Shown here piece by piece: positions 1 through 6,459 of a DNA stretch of 6,859 nucleotides. The translations under genes were made by a program, and so were the position numbers. Source of the DNA: Gammaproteobacteria bacterium (GTDB lineage: Bacteria; Pseudomonadota; Gammaproteobacteria; SZUA-140). Under the pieces are notes generated by a model. The model was not told where the DNA came from and did no database searches. It worked only from the letters and a program-made list of their open reading frames with translations. The DNA lies in the NCBI GenBank assembly GCA_026994735.1, contig JALWQD010000143.1, positions 1 through 6,859 on the forward strand. The letters run 5' to 3'. The number at the start of each line of letters is the position of its first letter. The stretch's first letter is position 1.

Positions 1-2065
1 GAGCTATATATTTCTTTTCGTTTTCCTGATCAATAATCACTGCATGGCGATGAGAAAACGTGCCACGCTCCACATCCTGCCCGGCAAGACGCACAGGAAA
101 GCCCTCATCAAGCAAAGTACCAAAAGCAAGGCTTTCCGCCATGGCCCAGTCAATGCCCTTGCCGGTTTTGATCATGGCGGCACGGCGCTTGATGACCCGC
201 CTCAGCGTCTTGTGAACATTGAGATCTTCTGGCAGGGTTGCAAGCGAAGTACCGATACGCTTCAGGCGTTTTTGACTGACACCGGTTTTCCCCCGACAGG
301 CCGCATCGGAGCGTGTCAGGCTCATGCCTCGCCATTTCCCCGCCAGCCAGTCAGCTGATTTGGGCTTGTAGCTCTTGCCGTTTTCGAACTCCTGATCAAG
401 CTCCTTGCGAACAGAGCGCTTCAGGCCCTCAACATCATCGGGTGAGACCACTCCCTCATCAATCAGTTTTCGTGAATAGATTTCTCCCACCATAGGATGA
501 TGGCGAATGGTCTGATACATTTTAGGCTGCGTGAAAAACGGTTCATCAGCCTCGTTATGACCATGGCGACGATAACAGAAAATATCCAGCACAACCGGTT
601 TGTGAAACAACTGACGAAACTCGGTGGCAACCCGCGCCATGTGAACCACCGCTTCCGGATCATCACCATTAACGTGAAAAATTGGCGCCCCGACCATCTT
701 GGCCATGCTTGACGGGTAAGCCGCCGAGCGGGCAAAGTCCGGTGTTGTGGTAAAACCGATCTGATTATTGACGATGAAGTGCAATGAACCGCCGGTCTGG
801 TGACCACGCAATTTTGACATGGCGAAACATTCCGACACCACCCCCTGCCCGGCAAATGCCGCGTCCCCATGCAGCAGCAACGGTAAAACCTCAACGCGGC
901 GCGTATCCCCGATCTGATCCTGTTTGGCTCGAACCTTGCCCAGCACCACAGGATCCACGGCTTCCAGATGGGACGGGTTGGCCGAGAGTGACAAATGTAC
1001 CTTATTCTCGTCGAATTCGCGATCGCTTGAGGCTCCCAGATGATATTTTACATCCCCTGAGCCCGCATATTCATCAGGCAGGCTGGAGCCTCCCATAAAT
1101 TCGTGAAATATCACCTTGTGAGGTTTGTGCATGACATTGGCCAACACGTTGAGACGTCCGCGATGGGGCATACCTATGACCATCTCGCGGATACCAAGCT
1201 GACCGCCGCGCTTGATCACCTGTTCCATCGCTGGCACAAGGCTTTCGCCGCCATCCAGACCAAAACGCTTGGTGCCTGTATATTTGAGATCAAGGAAACG
1301 CTCAAAGGTTTCGGCCTCAAGGATCTTCTTCAAAATCGCCATCTTGCCTTCGGCAGTAAAGCTGATCTCGTTTTCGTAGCCTTCGATGCGTTGGCGTAAC
1401 CAGCGACGTTGTCCCGGGTTGGTCACATGAGTAAACTCGAATCCCACATGACGGCAATAGGTATGGCGCAACAGGGTGATGATTTCACCAAGGGTCGCTG
1501 TTTCCAGCCCCAGTTCCCCATCAAGAAAAATCACCGTATCAAAATCAGCCTCGGTAAAGCCGTGATATTCCGGTTGCAGCTCGGGATGTTCCATCCGGTC
1601 CATCAAGCCCAAAGGATCAAGATCGGCAATCATATGGCCAAGGATACGGTAGGAGCGGATCAGTTCCAGCGCCCGCACCGTCTGGCGGCGATGCTGGACG
1701 ATAACCGCATCGGAAAGTTGCGCACCATGAACCTGCGCCTTTTGCGCAATGCCATTATCAATGCGCTTTTCCAGCCCTTCCCAATTTCCATCAAAAGCCG
1801 CCGTAAGGTCCCCATTGGTATGCAAGGGCCAGTTATCGCGCCGCCAGGAGGCTCCGCTCACTTCCTTGTGCACGTCTTGCGGTTCGTCGCGCAGTTGGGC
1901 AAAAAAACGTTGCCAGCCCTCATCGACAGAGCTGGGGTTCATTTTGTATCTGGCGTGAAGATCTTCGATATAGGGCGCGTTGGCCCCATGGAGGAAAGCA
2001 TTGCGTGCAAAAGTCTCGTTCTGCTTGCTGCGCGTCATTGGACCGGCCTTGTTAGTGTTATTCAT
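1..2065 (-). CDS. sucA: 2-oxoglutarate dehydrogenase E1 component (partial, 3' end outside window)
   Basis: This thiamine-diphosphate enzyme decarboxylates 2-oxoglutarate and passes the succinyl group to the lipoyl arm of E2 (SucB) in the TCA cycle; it acts in the cytoplasm. The frame is open without interruption for 688 codons and runs off the left edge. The whole protein is usually about 930-990 residues, so the C-terminal quarter is missing. Visible landmarks are the N-terminal E2-binding-type segment (FLHGANAPYIEDL, residues 24-36), GMPHRGRLNVL around His301, the cofactor motif HGDAAFAGQG with Asp401 and VNNQIGFTT with Asn434 and Ile436 (spacing as in E. coli SucA), and RRHGHNEADEP from about residue 499. 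I chose ATG 2065, the most upstream in-frame ATG before a stop near 2130. It has no clear Shine-Dalgarno. ATG 2038 has AAGG about 10 bases upstream and is a serious alternative. sucB would be expected beyond the left edge. Identity is very secure; the start is not. Confidence 0.97.
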   Translation of the reverse strand, partial: MNNTNKAGPMTRSKQNETFARNAFLHGANAPYIEDLHARYKMNPSSVDEGWQRFFAQLRDEPQDVHKEVSGASWRRDNWPLHTNGDLTAAFDGNWEGLEKRIDNGIAQKAQVHGAQLSDAVIVQHRRQTVRALELIRSYRILGHMIADLDPLGLMDRMEHPELQPEYHGFTEADFDTVIFLDGELGLETATLGEIITLLRHTYCRHVGFEFTHVTNPGQRRWLRQRIEGYENEISFTAEGKMAILKKILEAETFERFLDLKYTGTKRFGLDGGESLVPAMEQVIKRGGQLGIREMVIGMPHRGRLNVLANVMHKPHKVIFHEFMGGSSLPDEYAGSGDVKYHLGASSDREFDENKVHLSLSANPSHLEAVDPVVLGKVRAKQDQIGDTRRVEVLPLLLHGDAAFAGQGVVSECFAMSKLRGHQTGGSLHFIVNNQIGFTTTPDFARSAAYPSSMAKMVGAPIFHVNGDDPEAVVHMARVATEFRQLFHKPVVLDIFCYRRHGHNEADEPFFTQPKMYQTIRHHPMVGEIYSRKLIDEGVVSPDDVEGLKRSVRKELDQEFENGKSYKPKSADWLAGKWRGMSLTRSDAACRGKTGVSQKRLKRIGTSLATLPEDLNVHKTLRRVIKRRAAMIKTGKGIDWAMAESLAFGTLLDEGFPVRLAGQDVERGTFSHRHAVIIDQENEKKYIA

Positions 2066-2236
2066 CCAGCGGCAATATGTCTCGTTTTGAAGAGTACCGT
2101 AACACCGCCAACACCAGAAACAAGCCCTAATTTATCTCTTTTTTTTACGGGTAAGAATAACACCCCGTATCATGGAGCTATGCCCCCTTGCCCAGCAATA
2201 GAGAGAACTTATTATCAATAGAAAAAACTGTGGTTA
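2066..2236 (-). promoter_or_regulatory. sucA upstream region, weak promoter candidate
   Basis: This non-coding stretch must hold the 5' signals of sucA unless transcription enters from farther upstream, which the strong porin 1 terminator just beyond makes less likely. On the minus strand a run of eight A lies about 80 bases before the start. A poor sigma70-like pair can be drawn there: TTCTTA, 17 bases, then TAAATT near 2130-2158. It matches the consensus only partly and is offered as a guess. No riboswitch or strong hairpin was seen. Confidence 0.25.
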
Positions 2237-2286
2237 CAGATCCCCGCCAGCGCGAGGAGGACAAGAGCCGGGGATGGCAAGGCTTG
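2201..2286. repeat. Decayed copy of dispersed palindromic repeat, with two 16-bp tandem units
   Basis: This stretch aligns by eye with 4659-4760 beyond the porin 2 terminator. Both share GAGAGAAC, a TATCAAT block, AAACTGTGGTTA and then GATCCC-rich sequence. The core at 2237-2262 (GATCCCCGCC followed by GCGAGGAGGACAA) is one arm of the palindromic repeat seen better at 4694-4722. It is followed by two imperfect 16-base units at 2255-2270 and 2271-2286, each of the form GGGAxGxCAAGxxxxG. It codes for nothing convincing. Confidence 0.6.
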
Positions 2287-2302
2287 TTATACACAAACAA
2301 AA

Positions 2303-2330
2303 ACCGCCTCCCTCGATTGAGGAAGACGGT
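2303..2330 (-). terminator. Rho-independent terminator of porin 1
   Basis: On the minus strand, about 30 bases after the porin 1 stop codon, a 12-bp stem (2319-2330 with 2303-2314) closes a four-base loop and is followed by TTTTTG. Two of the pairs are G-U in minus-strand RNA but would be A-C mismatches in plus-strand RNA, which fixes the direction as the end of porin 1. The right-hand arm, GAGGGAGGCGGT in the RNA, matches the porin 2 terminator closely. Confidence 0.93.
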
Positions 2331-2360
2331 CTTTTAGTCATCTAGCTTATCAAAGTTCGA

Positions 2361-3644
2361 TTAGAACTTGATGCGCATACCAGCTTTGATCTGGTCAACG
2401 TTGCCGTCAGTACCAGTTCTAATTGTGCGGGCAGCAAGAGCACCACCATCAACCTTCTGATCCCAATGACGGTAAGCAAGGAAAAGCTCGGTAGCAGCGC
2501 TATCGAAGTGCTGTACGATACCAAGGCCCCACATTTCGACAGTATCATCCACGATTGCAACGTTATCATAGTCATAATGACCATATTCGCCGTAGATGCT
2601 GGTATTACCCAACCCAGTGAAGTCACGGTTGATGCCACCGGCAACATACCAATACTGAGCATTTGTGGTATCATTGTTATATGCAGGCGTACCTACGTTA
2701 CCGGCTGGAACACCACCATCGATTTCCGTACCAGCAGCAAAGTTGACGTTCAAGCCAGTTGGCGTATGCATCAAAGCAACAGATCCCATGAGGTTGGCAG
2801 AGCTACCAACGAGGTCTTTGTTGTCAACAGTTGTATAGCCGATACCAGCAGCCAAACGGATTGGACCAAATTCATTGGCATAACGAAGAGCCATGTCAAC
2901 AGCGTCCGTAGCGCTTGAAGAACTACCCCTGAGGCTTGAAGGTACATTCAGATCCGACCATGCGATCGAGAAAGTGAACCCACGAACGGTTGGGGAGATC
3001 CAGGCCAGAGCCTGATGAGAGATATCCTGCTCAAGGCTGAAACCGTTGATCGTAGATGCGTTCCAGTCATTGCCGCCGGCGTCAGCTGCAACACCAAAGC
3101 CACCAAGAGAGATGGTTGGAATACCTGAAGTTGGCGCATAAGCCTGACCAGCAACAAATGTACCATAACGTTCATGCTTCAAGTAGACGAAGTTTTTGTC
3201 AGCACGTGGTGCCAACCCGCCACGACCAGGACCAGCACTTGTACCAGCAAGACCCAGAGACGTGCTGTCACGGTCATTGTCGAAGCGCAGACGCAGGATA
3301 TATCCGGCAGTCCAGGTGCTTGTCAGAGCGGCGCTACCAGAGAACTGAACACGAGAGCCGGTTGTACCATTGCCCTGCGAATAGAATTCACTGTTGCCAT
3401 ATTCATCTTCATACCAGCCAAAGTCACGTGCAACGTGACCCGAGATGGTCAGCGAAACCTTACGGTTTCCTTTGCGAGCCGTTGTTGCTTCAAGTTCAGC
3501 AACGCGCTCTTCGAGGTCTGCACAGCAGTCACCGCCAAGGTCGGCAGCAGATGCTGGTGTCAGAGCCATTCCGCCCATCAGAAAACCAGCAGCAGCTACA
3601 AGAGCCAGAGGGCTGGATGTCTTTTTGAGTCCCCCAATAGTCAT
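2361..3644 (-). CDS. Outer-membrane porin, paralogue 1
   Basis: This is a 427-residue outer-membrane beta-barrel, expected to be a passive diffusion channel for small hydrophilic solutes. A signal peptide is clear: basic KK at 7-8, hydrophobic core about 12-28, and likely cleavage after ASA at residue 33. The mature protein starts ADLGGDCCADLEERVAELEA, with a Cys pair at 40-41 and a short heptad-like helix to about 53. Alternating strands follow, and the chain ends in AGMRIKF with the C-terminal Phe used for barrel insertion. The start is supported by GGAG at 3653-3656, eight bases upstream. Porin 2 is about three-quarters identical by eye. Its own terminator lies at 2303-2330, so it is probably monocistronic. 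A structured leader precedes it. Solute preference cannot be read from the sequence. Confidence 0.93.
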   Translation of the reverse strand: MTIGGLKKTSSPLALVAAAGFLMGGMALTPASAADLGGDCCADLEERVAELEATTARKGNRKVSLTISGHVARDFGWYEDEYGNSEFYSQGNGTTGSRVQFSGSAALTSTWTAGYILRLRFDNDRDSTSLGLAGTSAGPGRGGLAPRADKNFVYLKHERYGTFVAGQAYAPTSGIPTISLGGFGVAADAGGNDWNASTINGFSLEQDISHQALAWISPTVRGFTFSIAWSDLNVPSSLRGSSSSATDAVDMALRYANEFGPIRLAAGIGYTTVDNKDLVGSSANLMGSVALMHTPTGLNVNFAAGTEIDGGVPAGNVGTPAYNNDTTNAQYWYVAGGINRDFTGLGNTSIYGEYGHYDYDNVAIVDDTVEMWGLGIVQHFDSAATELFLAYRHWDQKVDGGALAARTIRTGTDGNVDQIKAGMRIKF

Positions 3645-3652
3645 AATTTTTT

Positions 3653-3656
3653 CTCC
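3653..3656 (-). promoter_or_regulatory. Ribosome-binding site of porin 1
   Basis: GGAG on the minus strand sits eight bases before ATG 3644. The surrounding AGTGGAGAA is shared with porin 2 and is almost the only part of the two leaders that is conserved. Confidence 0.85.
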
Positions 3657-3727
3657 ACTCTAATCAATCGAGTTGTGATTCCGAGGGAGCAGTAAGCGGT
3701 ACAATTAATCTGCTCGTTTATTGTAAA

Positions 3728-3796
3728 ACCCTGAAGTGCCACCGGGCATTACAAGGGTCGTCTAAAACCCTTGCCGCAAATCTTGCGGAACCAGGG
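3728..3796 (-). promoter_or_regulatory. Competing hairpins in the porin 1 leader
   Basis: About 85-150 bases before the porin 1 start, three stems overlap so that neighbours cannot form together. Stem A pairs 3774-3779 with 3783-3788 (perfect CCGCAA/TTGCGG around three bases), with flanking CCCT 3768-3771 and AGGG 3793-3796. Stem B pairs 3753-3758 with 3767-3772 (AAGGGT/ACCCTT). Stem C pairs 3728-3732 with 3754-3758 around an inner TGCC/GGCA (3737-3740 with 3745-3748). On the minus strand stem C is followed by TTTT. The layout resembles an attenuator, but stem C is short and no leader peptide or transcription start is known. Confidence 0.35.
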
Positions 3797-3853
3797 CAAC
3801 AACAATCCCAAGCGATAACATCTGGTGTGTTAAGCGATGCTACCAACTACTAG

Positions 3854-3901
3854 GGATACTTTTACAGGAACTGTACTGGATACTTCAGGATCGAACGATC
3901 C
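3854..3901. promoter_or_regulatory. Cluster of operator-like repeats upstream of porin 1
   Basis: Within 48 bases there are two exact direct repeats of GGATACTT (3854-3861 and 3878-3885, 24 bases apart), a perfect inverted repeat TACAG-GAA-CTGTA (3863-3875), and a perfect inverted repeat GGATCG-AA-CGATCC (3888-3901). Such packing is typical of protein-binding sites, and the location suits porin 1 control. No specific regulator is recognised. Confidence 0.35.
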
Positions 3902-3913
3902 GAACTGAGCGAC

Positions 3914-4162
3914 CTAACCTGGCCTGTACATAAGACCGAGCCGGTCTTTAATTAAAGCAACATCTGAGTGAGTAAACTCGACTCGCTGTTGTTGAAGAAC
4001 ATTGTTAATGAAGCTTTGGACAGGACGCAACCGCTGCGACACGATTTTGCCCGATTCACGATATTTGCGTTGTAAAATCGCCACAACCACCTTCACAATC
4101 CCCAATTCATGGGCGTTCCTGAACTCCAATTCCTGATTACGCAAGACAAGATTGAAACCCAA
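3914..4162 (-). CDS. Doubtful small reading frame, possibly a gene remnant
   Basis: I do not recognise this frame of about 82 residues. It begins at TTG 4162, only two codons after an in-frame TGA at 4169-4171, has no clear ribosome-binding site, and ends with TAG at 3914. Its composition is protein-like: mixed charged and hydrophobic residues, with segments such as IVKVVVAILQRKYRESGK and LRPVQSFINNVLQQQ, no membrane segment and no signal peptide. The same frame is also open upstream, from 4393 down to the TGA. It may therefore be a chance frame, a TTG-started small protein, or the 3' end of a decayed gene. It lies between the two porins on the same strand and ends just before the operator-like cluster. 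Confidence 0.25.
   Translation of the reverse strand: MGFNLVLRNQELEFRNAHELGIVKVVVAILQRKYRESGKIVSQRLRPVQSFINNVLQQQRVEFTHSDVALIKDRLGLMYRPG
3932..3948. repeat. Perfect 7-bp inverted repeat
   Basis: AAGACCG and CGGTCTT are separated by three bases, and TTTAATTAAAG follows on the plus side. It could be a binding site or a weak plus-strand terminator. It lies inside the doubtful frame at 3914-4162, which slightly argues against that frame being coding. Confidence 0.35.
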
Positions 4163-4169
4163 TCTAGGT

Positions 4170-4497
4170 CAACTGTGTATAAAATGTATGAACAAGCATG
4201 TCTTTTTGGAGCGAGTGGCGAAGAATCGCGCCTTTTTTGTGGCAAATAGAATCGAATGGGGACAGAAGATCCTGCGTCTCCCCTGCAAAGGGGGCAGAGC
4301 AATAGCATGAACTGCCTGACCGGAATAATTATCTATTGAACTGAGATATTGCGGGGCCGGGAGTTCTGTTATCTTGCTGATTTGAAATAACACAGACTGT
4401 CATCTCCCTGCACGATGGTAACCTTAAGCCACTGACCTTACGTTTTGGGTCGCAAAGCCTACTCAACCTCCCGTTTCAAATTGCCCACAAAGGGGCT
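4170..4497. other. Non-coding stretch between the porins
   Basis: I find no supportable gene here. Short minus-strand frames exist, but they start without ribosome-binding sites and have incoherent composition. One small fold is visible at 4272-4297: CTGC and GCAG enclose CCCCT-GCAA-AGGGG, a 5-bp stem capped by a GNRA tetraloop. A T-run at 4233-4238 follows a poor stem and is not convincing as a terminator. Confidence 0.5.
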
Positions 4498-4519
4498 ATG
4501 GCCCCCTGCCTTCGCTGAG
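4498..4519. repeat. Partial copy of the dispersed palindromic repeat
   Basis: ATGGCCCCCTGCCTTCGCTG matches the reverse complement of 4617-4639 except for two bases near its start. It is a lone arm without an obvious partner. Confidence 0.55.
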
Positions 4520-4611
4520 AAACAACTGTGTATGATGGCTGAAGGTTGGGGCGTTTGGTCCGAAGGTCAACAAACGAAGCAGAAAACCATGATCGACCGC
4601 TTCAATATCAG

Positions 4612-4760
4612 TATTACCCCAGCGAAGGCAGGGATCCATCGTCCCCCGCCCAACAATTGAGAGAACAGGTTATCAATTGAGGAAACTGTGGTTATGGATC
4701 CCTGCCTGCGCAGGGATGACAATAGGTGGGGATGACAAAAGCCGGGGAGGACAAGAGTGG
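4612..4760. repeat. MITE-like palindromic repeat with 16-bp tandem tail
   Basis: Two inverted arms of roughly 27 bases (4612-4640 and 4694-4722) share the core GGATCCCTGCC. They bracket a centre of about 54 bases that contains CAATTGAG twice. The right arm runs into three imperfect 16-base units at 4713-4728, 4729-4744 and 4745-4760, each starting GGGA and carrying GACAA. Related copies lie at 2201-2286, 4498-4519 and 6606-6635. The form resembles the dispersed GTCATCCC...GGGATCC repeats common in proteobacterial genomes. No transposase is present. Confidence 0.7.
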
Positions 4761-4778
4761 GTGTTAAACACAAACAAA

Positions 4779-4810
4779 AAACCGCCTCCTTGTTTCGAAG
4801 GAGGCGGTTT
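4779..4810 (-). terminator. Rho-independent terminator of porin 2
   Basis: A perfect 13-bp stem (AAACCGCCTCCTT at 4779-4791 with 4798-4810) closes a six-base loop. On the minus strand six T follow (positions 4781 down to 4776, partly shared with the stem). It begins 27 bases after the porin 2 stop codon. The stem core and the downstream TTTGTTTGTG are shared with the porin 1 terminator. Confidence 0.96.
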
Positions 4811-4837
4811 CTTTAATTTTTAGTGGATCAGGTTCGA

Positions 4838-6133
4838 TTAGAACTTGATGCGCATACCTGCTTTGACCTGACTGACGTTACCATCAGTACCTGGATCAAT
4901 AATACCATCCCTATTCAAATCAACCTTCTGGTTCCAGTTACGGTAGGCAAGATAGAGCTCGGTTGCTGCGCTATCGAAGTGCTGTACAACACCAAGGCCC
5001 CACATTTCCACAGTATCGTCAACTATACCAGTTGGATTTGTGATAGCATTATAGGTGTTATCATAGTTATAGTGACCATATTCACCGTAGAGGCTGGTGT
5101 TCCCAGGACCAAAGAAGTTCTGGTTGATACCACCGGCAACATACCAGTACTGAGCATTTGTGGTATCATTGTTATATGCAGGCGTACCTGTGTTACCTAC
5201 GCCACCCAGACCACCATTGATTTCTGTACCGGCAGCGAAGTTAACGTTCAAGCCTGTTGGGGTATGCATCAAAGCAACAGAACCCATAACAGCGGCTGAC
5301 TTACCGAGCAGATCATTATTATCAACGGTTGTGTAAGCGATACCAGCAGCGATGCGAATAGGACCAAATTCGTTGGCATAACGCAGAGCTACATCAATCG
5401 CATCAGTGGCACTTGAAGCGCTACCAGCAAGACTTGAAGGCACATTCAGGTCAGCCCATGCAGCTGCAAGAGTAAATCCAGCGATGGTTGGTGAAATATA
5501 TGCCAAAGCCTGAAGAGAAGAATCCTGATCAAGACTAAAGCCATTTATCGAAGATCTGTTCCAGTCATTACCACCGGCGTCGGCTGCAACACCAAAGCCA
5601 CCAAGAGAGATGGTTGAGATGCCTGAGCTTGGCGCATAAGCCTGACCAGCAACAAATGTACCCAGCGAGCTATTGCTCAAGAATACATAGTTTTCGTCAA
5701 CACCCAAAGCTTCACGAGCACCATTACCCTGACTTGTGCCTGCGAGACCCAGCACACTACTATCACGGCTGTCCATGCGAATTCTGAGAGCGTAACCGGC
5801 TGTCCAGGTTGATGTCAGCTTGGCGCTACCGTTGAATTTAACGCGAGAACCAGAGGTTCCGTTACCGGCTGAATAGAATTCACTATTGCCAAACTCGTCT
5901 TCGTACCAGCCGAAATCACGAGCAACGTGACCAGAAATTTTCAATGAAACTTTGCGATTGCCTTTGCGAGCTGTTGTCGCTTCAAGGTCTGCTACGCGTT
6001 CTTCCAGATCCGCACAGCAATCACCACCGAGATCAGCAGCTTGCGCCGGTGTCAGGGCCAAACCACCCACAAACATTCCAGCAGCTGCAATAATAGCCAG
6101 ACGGCTTGTTGACTTCAAGAGTCCCCCAATCAT
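4838..6133 (-). CDS. Outer-membrane porin, paralogue 2
   Basis: This 431-residue outer-membrane beta-barrel porin is a close paralogue of porin 1. A signal peptide is visible (Lys7, Arg11, hydrophobic 12-27) with likely cleavage after AQA at residue 32. The mature protein begins ADLGGDCCADLEERVADLEA, with Cys at 39 and 40 and a short coiled-coil-like helix. It ends in AGMRIKF. GGAG at 6141-6144, seven bases upstream, supports the start. It differs from porin 1 mainly in probable surface loops. It has a different 14-residue segment near residue 137 and eight extra residues near 'TYNAITNPTG'. Near the C-terminus it carries DLNRDGIIDPGTD (405-417), an EF-hand-like loop that porin 1 lacks. Its own terminator follows at 4779-4810. 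Solute specificity is unknown. Confidence 0.93.
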   Translation of the reverse strand: MIGGLLKSTSRLAIIAAAGMFVGGLALTPAQAADLGGDCCADLEERVADLEATTARKGNRKVSLKISGHVARDFGWYEDEFGNSEFYSAGNGTSGSRVKFNGSAKLTSTWTAGYALRIRMDSRDSSVLGLAGTSQGNGAREALGVDENYVFLSNSSLGTFVAGQAYAPSSGISTISLGGFGVAADAGGNDWNRSSINGFSLDQDSSLQALAYISPTIAGFTLAAAWADLNVPSSLAGSASSATDAIDVALRYANEFGPIRIAAGIAYTTVDNNDLLGKSAAVMGSVALMHTPTGLNVNFAAGTEINGGLGGVGNTGTPAYNNDTTNAQYWYVAGGINQNFFGPGNTSLYGEYGHYNYDNTYNAITNPTGIVDDTVEMWGLGVVQHFDSAATELYLAYRNWNQKVDLNRDGIIDPGTDGNVSQVKAGMRIKF

Positions 6134-6140
6134 ACTACTT

Positions 6141-6144
6141 CTCC
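6141..6144 (-). promoter_or_regulatory. Ribosome-binding site of porin 2
   Basis: GGAG lies seven bases before ATG 6133 within GAGTGGAGAAG, which is shared with porin 1. A possible -10 hexamer TAAAAT lies on the minus strand at 6159-6164. It would give a very short leader and has only a poor -35 match, so it is not listed separately. Confidence 0.8.
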
Positions 6145-6459
6145 ACTCATAATCTTTAATTTTACGCTACAATGACTGCCTTACCGAACTAGACAAAACA
6201 ACCAAAACAGCACTTTTGCTACACAACGCAGGCTGGGATCTAACTGATTCCCCAGGACCTGAACTTTTCGGGTTTAACCCCACAAACGAACTTTGAACCT
6301 CCTGATCCAAGAACCCGCCCCCCTGATGAAACTATTGGGGCTTCCCTTGTTGACCGTTCTGGCCCTTCCTGTTTGTTCCATCAAGGATTAGACTATTGAT
6401 CGGGTCCTGTAAATACGGATTAACGTTTCGTTAGGTAAATGTGACCAAGATGTGTCATT
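6145..6459 (-). other. Porin 2 upstream region, no gene seen
   Basis: About 315 bases without a supportable gene. It should hold the porin 2 promoter and leader. Apart from the ribosome-binding site it does not resemble the porin 1 leader. The only short symmetry noted is GGGTT-T-AACCC at 6270-6280. No terminator is visible. Confidence 0.45.

Noticed and set aside
463..894. Minus-strand frame of 143 codons
   Set aside because: It is a shifted frame inside sucA, whose own frame is unbroken and clearly homologous across the same bases. It is not evidence of a frameshift.
1409..2221. Long plus-strand open frame of 270 codons
   Set aside because: It lies antisense to the N-terminal third of sucA and shows no recognisable domain; long antisense frames are common opposite well-biased genes.
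3056..3695. Plus-strand frames opposite porin 1, and their counterparts at 4823-5299 and 5952-6152
   Set aside because: They are antisense shadows. They recur opposite both porins because the porins are paralogues, not because they are genes.
3888..3901. tRNA T-arm-like GGATCGAACGATCC
   Set aside because: No acceptor, D or anticodon arms fit around it on either strand; it is a simple inverted repeat.
4217..4238. Plus-strand terminator (GC stem plus six T)
   Set aside because: The stem is only 4-5 bp with a bulge, and no plus-strand gene lies upstream to be terminated.
4713..4760. Possible CRISPR-like array (three 16-base units)
   Set aside because: The units are adjacent with no spacers, are imperfect, and no cas genes are near; they are the tail of the dispersed repeat.
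4567..4773. Minus-strand frame with segments such as SLRRQGSI and WIPAFAGV
   Set aside because: These segments are the translated arms of the palindromic repeat at 4612-4722, a familiar source of spurious proteins.
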